Of a DNA stretch of 18,766 nucleotides, positions 6,331 through 13,399 are shown piece after piece. Numbering within the stretch: the first letter of the stretch is position 1; every line of letters starts with the position of its first letter. The stretch spans positions 1 to 18,766 of the forward strand of contig JBAZOY010000047.1 in assembly GCA_041648505.1 (NCBI GenBank). Direction: 5' to 3'. A program made the position numbers and the translations under genes. Source of the stretch: JBAZOY01 sp041648505. GTDB taxonomy: Bacteria > Desulfobacterota > Syntrophia > Syntrophales > CG2-30-49-12. The notes under the pieces are model-generated. The model was not told the DNA's origin, ran no database searches, and worked only from the letters and a program-made list of their open reading frames with translations.

Positions 6331-7512
6331 TTACCGTAGAAGTTCTATGATTAAGCTAAAGTTATATAAACCGGTACCGGAGTTCTTTAACGGCGTCCCT
6401 TTAAGTTTAACCTCTTTTACCTCACTGATACTGCCAAGCTTTTTTACTATGGCGAGAGGATCCTTTGAGGATACTGAGATCTCCAGTATATCTTCATTTA
6501 AAAACACTCTATTTATAAAACTCCCCTCCGGAAGAGCCAAGGCCAGCATGTCCATTACCGCGAGTGGCGGAGGAGTTGCTTTCAACTTCTCATTAACTTT
6601 TTTGATTATCTCCGAATAACCCTCCGCTTCCGGAGAAGTATTCATAAGGGCCAGATCTTTGGCGTTAGCAGCCGATCTTTTCCTGATTTCATCCAGAGAC
6701 CGGTCATAATTCCCCAATGTCAGGTAGAGCATCGCTGCATGACCGAGGATGAGATATATTATAATCCTGAAAGCTAAGTCTCTCTTGTCCAGGAAACGAT
6801 AATCTCCCTTTACTTTAAATTCGGCAAGGTGAACTCCTTCCAAATCGTCAATGCAAGGGGGGTGATCCACCGCTGCTATGTTTGTTATCTCCGGCATAAG
6901 ATTATTCTTCCACTGAACCGGCTGCGGCCCGTATATTTTTATTTTTTTTATATCTGTCCCGTACTGGTCAAGGCTGTAAAAAAATTTCTCCACCTCCCCT
7001 TCCCCAAAACCGGAAGTGGAACAGGAGGTACCGGCCAGAAACTTATCTTTAGAATGGGCTAATATATTGGTAATATCTTTGTATGGAAATATTTTCACCT
7101 CGAAATCTTTCGAGGTACAGATGATATCTTCCGGTATTGCATAGCCAAAAGGGAAAATCTCTTTCACCCTGTTATACTGGTCACTCTCCCATGCCCAGAT
7201 GTCCAGAAGGGTGGCTGTGCTGAGATCCTCAAAGACCCGGCAATAAAAGGCCGGCTTAGAAAGGGGAAAGATCTCTCCTATATCCAAACTGACAGCTTTA
7301 ACAAGCTTTTCTTTTGGGGCAGGAGGATACTTCTTTCTGGTATAAAAGAGGTGTTCTCTGCCGACAATAAGTATTTTTTTGCCTATCCCCCATCCCCCGA
7401 AGGGTTTGAGTTTGTCAAGGCTGCCGGAGGCATATTTTACAGGTTTTTTATCCGCAACCCGGTAGACATCAAGGCCATCCTTGTGCCAGTAAGCTATCAG
7501 CGTGTCCATCAT
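6331..7512 (-). CDS. gspL: T2SS platform protein GspL
   Basis: This is a 393-residue bitopic protein. The N-terminal cytoplasmic part (about 1-243) resembles the actin-like domain of GspL, with a start MMDTLIAYWHKDGLDVYRV. A membrane segment (about 246-267, LAFRIIIYLILGHAAMLYL) is followed by a helical stretch and a small periplasmic ferredoxin-like domain (about 320-393, ending NFSLIIELLR), as in PilN. The cytoplasmic domain of GspL recruits the ATPase GspE, and the periplasmic domain pairs with GspM. I chose ATG 7512 because it follows the gspK stop by 4 nt and has a strong GGAGGGAGGAG sequence 7 nt upstream. A longer in-frame reading to 7566 would lie inside gspK and adds no plausible sequence. 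The assignment is based on size, topology and position between gspK and gspM. Confidence 0.87.
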   Translation of the reverse strand: MMDTLIAYWHKDGLDVYRVADKKPVKYASGSLDKLKPFGGWGIGKKILIVGREHLFYTRKKYPPAPKEKLVKAVSLDIGEIFPLSKPAFYCRVFEDLSTATLLDIWAWESDQYNRVKEIFPFGYAIPEDIICTSKDFEVKIFPYKDITNILAHSKDKFLAGTSCSTSGFGEGEVEKFFYSLDQYGTDIKKIKIYGPQPVQWKNNLMPEITNIAAVDHPPCIDDLEGVHLAEFKVKGDYRFLDKRDLAFRIIIYLILGHAAMLYLTLGNYDRSLDEIRKRSAANAKDLALMNTSPEAEGYSEIIKKVNEKLKATPPPLAVMDMLALALPEGSFINRVFLNEDILEISVSSKDPLAIVKKLGSISEVKEVKLKGTPLKNSGTGLYNFSLIIELLR

Positions 7513-7516
7513 CGGC

Positions 7517-8440
7517 CTACTCCTCCCTCCAGTACACCACACCGTATGGAGAATATGGTTTTTCACGTGTATTCAGACCTGCCTTTATGGTGTAAAGGCT
7601 TCTCGGCCGGCCAACGCTGACAGTGACATCCAGGAAAACGGACGGGTAGAAGTATATCCCCTCTTCATTGCTTGATATCCTGCGTCCGGTCAGGGCAAAC
7701 AGTTCTATGTTCGAAGCAATAGCCTTTTTTAACATGTAATCTTTCAATATCTTTAATGATTCTTCGTTTATATCCAGATAGGCCATAAGAACCTCATCAC
7801 TGGCAGTGTTTGGATTAAAACCAGTGTTGGGAAGCATGGTCAGATAGGGCTGTATTTTGTCATATAATTCCGTGTCAAACCCTTTAATAAACTTAAGCTC
7901 ATCCATATACTGCAAAGGGTAGTTCCTGGGGGTATAGGGAAGACCCTCACCCCGGTAGTAAAACGCTTCGGCCCCATTTATCCTGGATAAATCGTCGGCA
8001 TCTATCCAGTCTCTCAGGCTGTCTATCTGACCTGAAACATTATCCATGCCCCATATTTTTCTGAATAATCTCTCCATCACTGTCACATTCAAACTGGCAA
8101 GAGACAACATGCCGTTGCTGTCCTGGAGGCGAACATAAATATCGTCTGTAAGTAAAACCTCCTCACCGTTCAGGGGAAGCGCTTTCAAGTCGGCTATATT
8201 TTCACAGCCGGAGACAGTAATCTCTTTACGTGTAAGCTGACCGTTCAGAACAAGGTAAATAATAGTATCATAGGCCGACCTGGCCTTTAATATGGCTTCA
8301 GCTTTGGTTTTTAAACCATCAGAGGCCTTAATGTGCTCTCTTACCAGCCAGTTGAATCCTATTCCCACAGTGATGATAACCGATGCTATAAGTATCATCA
8401 GTATGGTCGCCGATCCCCGGCTACCTGGAGTATACCTCAT
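7517..8440 (-). CDS. gspK: T2SS minor pseudopilin GspK (pseudopilus tip)
   Basis: This 307-residue protein has a type IV prepilin leader (MRYTPGSRG) and cleavage before SATILMILIASVI. As usual for GspK, the mature protein lacks the glutamate at +5 that other pseudopilins have, which fits its place at the filament tip. The large globular part contains QDSNGMLSLASLN (about 107-119) and RDWIDADD (about 143-150), both characteristic of GspK, then PLQYMDELKFIKGF and a helix-hairpin-like stretch FNPNTASDEVLMAYL. GspK forms a tip complex with GspI and GspJ that primes pseudopilus assembly. Its start overlaps the gspJ end by 20 nt and has no clear ribosome site, suggesting translation coupled to gspJ. 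It needs a prepilin peptidase encoded elsewhere. Confidence 0.92.
   Translation of the reverse strand: MRYTPGSRGSATILMILIASVIITVGIGFNWLVREHIKASDGLKTKAEAILKARSAYDTIIYLVLNGQLTRKEITVSGCENIADLKALPLNGEEVLLTDDIYVRLQDSNGMLSLASLNVTVMERLFRKIWGMDNVSGQIDSLRDWIDADDLSRINGAEAFYYRGEGLPYTPRNYPLQYMDELKFIKGFDTELYDKIQPYLTMLPNTGFNPNTASDEVLMAYLDINEESLKILKDYMLKKAIASNIELFALTGRRISSNEEGIYFYPSVFLDVTVSVGRPRSLYTIKAGLNTREKPYSPYGVVYWREE
7520..7530 (-). promoter_or_regulatory. Ribosome binding site of gspL
   Basis: GGAGGGAGGAG on the minus strand ends 7 nt before ATG 7512 and overlaps the last codons of gspK. It decides gspL start 7512 over the upstream in-frame codons. Confidence 0.75.
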
Positions 8441-9119
8441 TGTAGGTCGTCTTCGCCAAGGAATTTACGTTAATATTGAAGATAAGGCTTCCTGCCCCCT
8501 CATCACGATTGTATGAGATTTTTACAAGCGAGGGAAGCACCTTCATCCTGTTCCCTTCGAAACTACTATACCATCCATATTTTCTGCTGAGGATGTCATA
8601 ACCATAGAAATTGAATTCTATACTTTTCATTCCTTCCAATAGTTTAAGGGATTTTCCCTTCTTATAATCACCGAATATGTAATCTCTATCAATTTCCTCA
8701 TAAGACTTTGTATAAACGGGGATCTCATAATACACGAGGGAACGCTTTCCGTCAGCTTCAGACTCCTTTGCCAGCCAGGCCACGACCGGAACATCACCGG
8801 CGAACGGCGCCAGGGAGATGTAAGAGATATCCGACTGAGAACCCTTAAAATAGGGAAACCACCCGTCGTCCCTGGTATAGACATAATAATCTATCGATGA
8901 ATTCAAGCTCTTATCTATCCATATCTTCTTTGCATAATCCCAGAAACCCAGGCCCTTCTCCACCAGACCATGATACTGTCTTAATCCCTGATCGAGTGCC
9001 ATACCTGCAAGCATCAACATCGCCGTAAAAATAGCCATGGCCACAAGCACCTCTATGAGGGTATAGCCCTTAGAACAACGATTCTTCCGGCGAATACAAT
9101 GTTTTGTGTTTGAACACAT
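8421..9119 (-). CDS. gspJ: T2SS minor pseudopilin GspJ
   Basis: This 232-residue protein has an 18-residue basic leader ending SKG, then the mature prepilin N-terminus YTLIEVLVAMAIFTAML with glutamate at +5 and a long hydrophobic helix. The remaining about 190 residues form a GspJ-type globular domain (VVAWLAKESEADGKRSLVYYEI, MKSIEFNFYGYD). GspJ binds GspI and GspK at the pseudopilus tip. The start lies 50 nt inside the gspI end. No other ATG precedes the leader, so the overlap appears real. AAGGAA lies about 11 nt upstream as a modest ribosome site. GspJ is told from GspI and GspH by its length and by its place immediately before gspK. Confidence 0.9.
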   Translation of the reverse strand: MCSNTKHCIRRKNRCSKGYTLIEVLVAMAIFTAMLMLAGMALDQGLRQYHGLVEKGLGFWDYAKKIWIDKSLNSSIDYYVYTRDDGWFPYFKGSQSDISYISLAPFAGDVPVVAWLAKESEADGKRSLVYYEIPVYTKSYEEIDRDYIFGDYKKGKSLKLLEGMKSIEFNFYGYDILSRKYGWYSSFEGNRMKVLPSLVKISYNRDEGAGSLIFNINVNSLAKTTYNEVYSR

Positions 9120-9531
9120 TGATCTGATATTCCTTGGCTATTCCTCTATAATTAAGGATAAAATTTACCCTGTAGAGAAGAAGCTCGTGGATGGAAGGGG
9201 CGGCGAATTCTAATTCACCTTTTATTGGCCTTGTTTGACCTAATAACTTAGCTTTCCAACTCAAGGTTACACCATCACCCATCTCCTCCATCCCGGTTTT
9301 CTTATCCAATTCCAATGTCTTTACAAGACCTGCCGTCTGTATAAGCTTCGATGAAATGACATTTGATTGGTTACTCTTCTCGATATAGCCATAACCCATC
9401 CTGAAAAGATACATAGTAGCGGCAATACTTGCTGTAAGTATCAAGCCTGCTATCAGGATCTCGATGACAAGGAACCCTTCCTCCTGATTTTTTCTCCACT
9501 CCCTTAAAAAAATGGAAGGGTCTCGTCTCAT
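9070..9531 (-). CDS. gspI: T2SS minor pseudopilin GspI
   Basis: This 153-residue protein has a rather long 19-residue leader (MRRDPSIFLREWRKNQEEG) and a mature N-terminus FLVIEILIAGLILTASIAAT with glutamate at +5. The short globular domain includes KLIQTAGLVKTLEL and GDGVTLSWKAKLLG, a strand pattern seen in GspI. GspI nucleates the tip complex with GspJ and GspK. It starts with a 4-nt ATGA overlap with gspH, and its 3' end is shared with gspJ. The I versus H/J call rests on order and size and is the least certain of the five pseudopilin names. Confidence 0.83.
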   Translation of the reverse strand: MRRDPSIFLREWRKNQEEGFLVIEILIAGLILTASIAATMYLFRMGYGYIEKSNQSNVISSKLIQTAGLVKTLELDKKTGMEEMGDGVTLSWKAKLLGQTRPIKGELEFAAPSIHELLLYRVNFILNYRGIAKEYQINVFKHKTLYSPEESLF

Positions 9532-9929
9532 ACCTTGCCGGCTTTCTCTAAAACAAGGTCTCCTAACGGTGCCTTAACGCTCAGGTAATAAGCCTGATCA
9601 CTTACATATATCCGGACTATGCCGCCGGAAGTGGTGCCGTTTCTATAGAAAGTTATGGTCTGGTCAATCTGCACGTGGGTATCGGCAAAGGACTTCTGAA
9701 GACCGTTGACTGTCATCACATCATTCATAGAGGATAAAGTGTTTCCCTCGCTGTATAAAAAAGATTCCAGCCTCAGCCCGGAAACGAAGACCATTATCTC
9801 CATGGCCTTCATGGATGCCTTGTAACTGTTATACATACTGAATGAGATCGGCAGGCTTACAGAAAGCATGATACCTACAATGGATATCACCAGGAAAATC
9901 TCTATCAGGGTGAACCCCTTCTTATTCAT
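9528..9929 (-). CDS. gspH: T2SS minor pseudopilin GspH
   Basis: This 133-residue protein has a very short leader (MNKKG) and a classical mature prepilin N-terminus (FTLIEIFLVISIVGIML, glutamate at +5). The small globular domain ends LSVKAPLGDLVLEKAGKV; a GspH/FimT-like layout has similar late strands. GspH sits just below the tip of the pseudopilus, linking the GspI-J-K complex to the GspG shaft. The gene begins 17 nt after gspF and overlaps gspI by 4 nt. Position between F and I supports H; sequence alone would only say minor pseudopilin. Confidence 0.85.
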   Translation of the reverse strand: MNKKGFTLIEIFLVISIVGIMLSVSLPISFSMYNSYKASMKAMEIMVFVSGLRLESFLYSEGNTLSSMNDVMTVNGLQKSFADTHVQIDQTITFYRNGTTSGGIVRIYVSDQAYYLSVKAPLGDLVLEKAGKV

Positions 9930-9946
9930 CTTTGACCTGAAAATCT

Positions 9947-11155
9947 CTATAATTTTATGTTTACTACACTCATTACCGTAAGGATCAATGATACAACGAT
10001 CAATCCAACTATAAGTCCCATTATGACGATGATTACTGGTTCTACTAATACAAGCACCTTCTTTGTGGTGTTCTTGAATCTCTCATCAAATACTTGATAA
10101 AGTTCAAAAAATATCTCCTTTAGATTCCCGCTTCCTTCGCCTACCCTTATCATATTGTGCATCATTTCCGGTAGAAATGGAACCTGTGAAAAGACATCGG
10201 CGATCTTCCTGCCCCCTTTTATCTGTTCAATGAGAGCCTCGATGGGGTTCCTGAGCCGGGGGTTTTGGATAATAGCGGCAGAGAGTTTCAGCGCTTTGAT
10301 AAATTCGATACCGCTCTGAAGCGTAGAGTACATAGCGTAGGAAAACCTTGAGAGTTCCAGATTTAATATAAGCCTGCCAACAAGAGGAAGGTGTAACAAA
10401 TAGTTATAGAGGCTTGGAAGCTTCAACTTTGAAGGATTAATCTTTTTCCAGAGGATAATGGATATTATTACAAATCCCGCCGCGAGGAAAAGATTGGTAA
10501 AGCTTAACCATCCGCTTATGGTATAGAGAATTTTGGCCGGCAGAGGAGGGGCAACCGTACTGGCGCCGAAGATACTGAAAAACCTGGGGATAATAAAATT
10601 GAAAATAACAAGAAGGGTTACAATGCTGGCGAAGATGAGAAACAAAGGATAAGTAAGGGCATTTCTGATCTCTCCTTTAAACTGTATCTGGAATTTGTAA
10701 TACTGGGCAATGTTTTCGAAGGCCGTCTGAAGGTTCCCCACTGCTTCTCCTACATGGACCATAGTTACAAACAGGGAACTGAAACGCCCCGTTAAGCTGA
10801 AGGCTTGTGCTACATTCTTTCCGGCCTTGATATCCGACAGCACCAGAGAAAGTAATTCCCTGAGTTCCTGGTTCATGGACGGATTCATCAGAAGTTTAAT
10901 GGCATTATCTATCCTTATGCCGGCCTTGAGGAGGATACTCAACTCCCTGGAGATATTGTACACATCCTGATCGCCGAATCCCTTTTTAAGGGAAAACATC
11001 TTTTCCCTCTTGGGCTTTTTCCCCGCAAGCTCTATAATCGTAAGCCCTTGCTCCCTTAGCTTAGTAACAGCATTCTTTCTGTCAAGTGATGAGATGACGC
11101 CTTTGATTTCCCGCCCGGAGGGATCAATACAATTGTAGGTAAATTCGGTCAGCAT
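9947..11155 (-). CDS. gspF: T2SS inner-membrane platform protein GspF
   Basis: This is a 402-residue polytopic protein with two copies of the T2SSF helical domain. The first (about 66-190) has SRELSILLKAGIRIDNAIKLL and VHVGEAVGNLQTAF. The second (about 268-394) has LELSRFSYAMYSTLQSGI and IRVGEGSGNLKEIF. Three membrane segments lie near 169-190, 220-236 and 370-395. The N-terminus (TEFTYNCIDPSGREIKG) is the usual GspF/PilC start. GspF is thought to transmit the rotation or displacement of the GspE hexamer to pseudopilin insertion. The start overlaps the gspE stop by 7 nt (ATGCTGA), so translation is coupled. Length and domain layout are normal for the family. Confidence 0.95.
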   Translation of the reverse strand: MLTEFTYNCIDPSGREIKGVISSLDRKNAVTKLREQGLTIIELAGKKPKREKMFSLKKGFGDQDVYNISRELSILLKAGIRIDNAIKLLMNPSMNQELRELLSLVLSDIKAGKNVAQAFSLTGRFSSLFVTMVHVGEAVGNLQTAFENIAQYYKFQIQFKGEIRNALTYPLFLIFASIVTLLVIFNFIIPRFFSIFGASTVAPPLPAKILYTISGWLSFTNLFLAAGFVIISIILWKKINPSKLKLPSLYNYLLHLPLVGRLILNLELSRFSYAMYSTLQSGIEFIKALKLSAAIIQNPRLRNPIEALIEQIKGGRKIADVFSQVPFLPEMMHNMIRVGEGSGNLKEIFFELYQVFDERFKNTTKKVLVLVEPVIIVIMGLIVGLIVVSLILTVMSVVNIKL

Positions 11156-12825
11156 ACCCTCAGAATCTCCTCCACCGTGGTTATTCCCCTTGCAACCTTG
11201 ATCATTCCGTCTTCTCTGAGTGTTCGGAAGCTGCCGTTATTACGCAGCGTTGCCCTTAAAGATTCGAGAGACCGCTTCTTAAGAAAGATCTCACGGAGCT
11301 CATCCGTATACTCAAAGAGTTCAAAGACGGCAGACCTGCCCCTGTAGCCGGTTCCCGCACACTTGGAACATCCATCTCCTCTCTTAAAGGTCAGTCCTCC
11401 TTTCAGCATACTGCCATACCTCTTACCTATCTCGCGAATGTTATATTCGTTTAAAACATCCTCCATCGGGCTGTCATCACGGCTGCAGAAGGGGCAGTTT
11501 TGCCTGACTATGCGTTGAGCGATTACGCCGATGACAGAAGCATTGATCAGGTAATCCTCTACTCCCATCTCGATTAGTCTGAAGAGGCTGCTTGGGGCAT
11601 CATTTGTGTGAAGAGTAGAAAGGACCAGATGACCTGTTAATGCCGACTGGATGGATATTGCAGCGGTTTCGCTGTCCCTTATCTCACCAACCATGATCAC
11701 ATCGGGATCGTGCCTTAAAATAGAACGCAGGGCGCCGGCAAAGGTCAGCCCTATCTCGTCTTTAACCTGAATTTGATTGATTCTCTCCAGTTGATACTCC
11801 ACCGGGTCTTCTATGGTGATAATCTTTCTCTCATTAGTGTTTAAGCGCGTCAACATGGAATAAAGAGTAGTTGTCTTGCCCGATCCTGTAGGGCCCGTAA
11901 CTAAAAGGATGCCGTGCGGCCGTGAGATAAGACCTGAAACAGTTTTCTTGTGATCCTCTTCAAGTCCAAGATATCCAAGATCAAAAGAAAGCTTTTCCCG
12001 GTAAAGGAGTCTCATGACCAGACCTTCACCGCTTATAGTTGGTATAGTAGAGACCCTGATATCGAGGAAAAGCGAGGCGATTTTCGTAGCAAATTTTCCG
12101 TCCTGTGGTAATCTCTTCTCAGCTATATCAAGTCCAGCCAGAAGTTTTACCCTCGACACCGTGGCCAAATAAAATGGCTCTTCCATGGTATCCATATTAT
12201 GAAGAATGCCGTCAATCCTGAACCTTATCCTGTATTTCCCCTCCGCAGATTCGATATGAATGTCTGAGGCTCTGAGTTCAACGGCTTTACTCAAAATTCC
12301 GTTAAGATACTTAATCACCGGCGCCTCAAAGGCCATTTCCTTCAGTTTTTCAGTATCTTCTTCTATGGAAAGTGAAACAAAGTTTCCGCCTTGCTCAGAT
12401 GAGTAACTTTTTGACAGCTCCTCGATAATTTCTTCTGTAGCAAGAGATAGATGAATATTATACCTTGTTGCGTTAACTACATAGTCAGATATTGAGTATT
12501 TAAAGGGATCATTGGTAACAGCATATAATACCCTGTTCTCGTGATCTATTTTTAAGGGAAGGAAATTATTCCTGATCAGAAAACCATAATCAAGCTTATC
12601 ATTAAGGTAGGTAACAAGAGCGTCATCCTCCTCCCAATCACCACTGAAAAGGGGGATATTAAGCTGCTGGGACAATGCTTCAATGAGTTGATTTTCCGTG
12701 ATAGAGCCAAGATGAAGGAGAATCTGACCGATATGCCCGCCGAGATCCTTCTGTAACTCAACGGCCTTATTGAACTCCCCTTCTTTCACGCCGAAGCGGT
12801 CTTCTAAAATATGGCGCAAAAACAT
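11149..12825 (-). CDS. gspE: T2SS assembly ATPase GspE
   Basis: This 558-residue cytoplasmic AAA+-like ATPase powers pseudopilus assembly. The N-terminal MshEN/T2SSE_N-type domain (about 1-130) contains DLGGHIGQILLHLGSITENQL. The catalytic core has SDIHIE (about 187-192), Walker A GPTGSGKT (311-318), the acidic IEDPVEY (338-344), Walker B DVIMVGEIRD (375-384) and the His box GHLVLSTLHTNDA (398-410). A C-terminal zinc-binding pair of CxxC motifs (C444/C447 and C486/C489) is typical of GspE/PilB extension ATPases and absent from retraction PilT. ATG 12825 follows the gspG stop by 2 nt. A TTG three codons earlier would overlap gspG. No clear ribosome site is seen, so the gene probably depends on coupling to gspG. 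All catalytic motifs are intact. Confidence 0.96.
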   Translation of the reverse strand: MFLRHILEDRFGVKEGEFNKAVELQKDLGGHIGQILLHLGSITENQLIEALSQQLNIPLFSGDWEEDDALVTYLNDKLDYGFLIRNNFLPLKIDHENRVLYAVTNDPFKYSISDYVVNATRYNIHLSLATEEIIEELSKSYSSEQGGNFVSLSIEEDTEKLKEMAFEAPVIKYLNGILSKAVELRASDIHIESAEGKYRIRFRIDGILHNMDTMEEPFYLATVSRVKLLAGLDIAEKRLPQDGKFATKIASLFLDIRVSTIPTISGEGLVMRLLYREKLSFDLGYLGLEEDHKKTVSGLISRPHGILLVTGPTGSGKTTTLYSMLTRLNTNERKIITIEDPVEYQLERINQIQVKDEIGLTFAGALRSILRHDPDVIMVGEIRDSETAAISIQSALTGHLVLSTLHTNDAPSSLFRLIEMGVEDYLINASVIGVIAQRIVRQNCPFCSRDDSPMEDVLNEYNIREIGKRYGSMLKGGLTFKRGDGCSKCAGTGYRGRSAVFELFEYTDELREIFLKKRSLESLRATLRNNGSFRTLREDGMIKVARGITTVEEILRVC

Positions 12826-12827
12826 GG

Positions 12828-13223
12828 CTACCAATTTGTAATGGATTTATCGCCGAGGTTATCTTCAGACCCGAGGGAATAGAGGTCAAAAGGGCCGTGA
12901 TCACCAGGGCTCTTGAACTGATAATCCCTTTTCCAGGGATCCTTGGGTAAACGCTGCTTGGAAAGATATGGCCCCCTCCAGTTCGGGTCCGACGATTTTA
13001 AAAGTTCTTCCAGAGTCTCCGGATATCTGCCAACATCAAGCTTAAATGATAATATCCCCGAGGAGAGCATCTCAATCTGAGCCTTGGCTATTTCCTCTTT
13101 TGACCTCTCGTATCGGCCAATCAGATTCGGCGCAATGAGGGATGCTATGAGCCCGATTATTGCTACTACAATAAGTATCTCTATCAGGGTAAATCCGTTC
13201 TGCCCCACTTTCTTTCTTTTCAT
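12828..13223 (-). CDS. gspG: T2SS major pseudopilin GspG
   Basis: This 131-residue protein has a 10-residue leader (MKRKKVGQNG) followed by the mature N-terminus FTLIEILIVVAIIGLIASL with glutamate at +5. The globular part carries the diagnostic GspG features: DVGRYPETLEELL, WRGPYLSKQRLPKDPW, and a C-terminal calcium loop with DLYSLGSEDNLGD and a final NW. GspG forms the shaft of the pseudopilus; calcium bound in that loop stabilises it in known homologues. It is the first gene of the T2SS operon, 40 nt downstream of the -10 of a promoter-like sequence, with AAGG about 7 nt before ATG. Being first fits a need for more copies than the minor pseudopilins. Confidence 0.96.
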   Translation of the reverse strand: MKRKKVGQNGFTLIEILIVVAIIGLIASLIAPNLIGRYERSKEEIAKAQIEMLSSGILSFKLDVGRYPETLEELLKSSDPNWRGPYLSKQRLPKDPWKRDYQFKSPGDHGPFDLYSLGSEDNLGDKSITNW

Positions 13224-13263
13224 AATTTACCTTCTTTAATAAAGAGGTTACAGATTTCAATTA

Positions 13264-13292
13264 CGAATACTACAGATTTTAAGATGTGTCAA
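13264..13292 (-). promoter_or_regulatory. Candidate sigma-70-type promoter of the gspG-led operon
   Basis: On the minus strand, TTGACA (13292-13287) matches the -35 consensus exactly. A 17-nt spacer and TATTCG (13269-13264) follow as a partial -10 (3 of 6). The predicted start of transcription would leave a leader of about 30 nt before the gspG ATG. This is the only sizeable gap between uvrB and the T2SS genes. The match was found by eye and is not tested. Confidence 0.5.
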
Positions 13293-13338
13293 AGGGTTGT
13301 TTGAGAAATGGTTTGGTGGCGGTAAAGAAAATGAATAG

Positions 13339-13351
13339 AAGCCGCAGGCTT
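13339..13351 (-). terminator. Weak candidate terminator after uvrB
   Basis: AAGCC-TGC-GGCTT forms a 5-bp stem with a 3-nt loop on the minus strand, 49 nt past the uvrB stop. It is followed by the T-rich CTATTCATTTTCTTT. The stem is short and the T run is interrupted, so read-through into gspG is possible. Confidence 0.3.
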
Positions 13352-13399
13352 GAGACCTCCTTTTCTGCCGGGCATGTCATATAAGAGAGATGTTCATTC

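Noticed and set aside
8627..8884. An 85-codon frame on the minus strand inside gspJ
   Set aside because: It is an alternative frame of a clear pseudopilin gene, with no domain or start signal.
2610..13223. A type IV pilus assembly cluster instead of a T2SS
   Set aside because: A typical GspG calcium loop, GspK without Glu+5, the GspC homology region and the H-I-J-K order identify a T2SS; no PilT or PilM is present.
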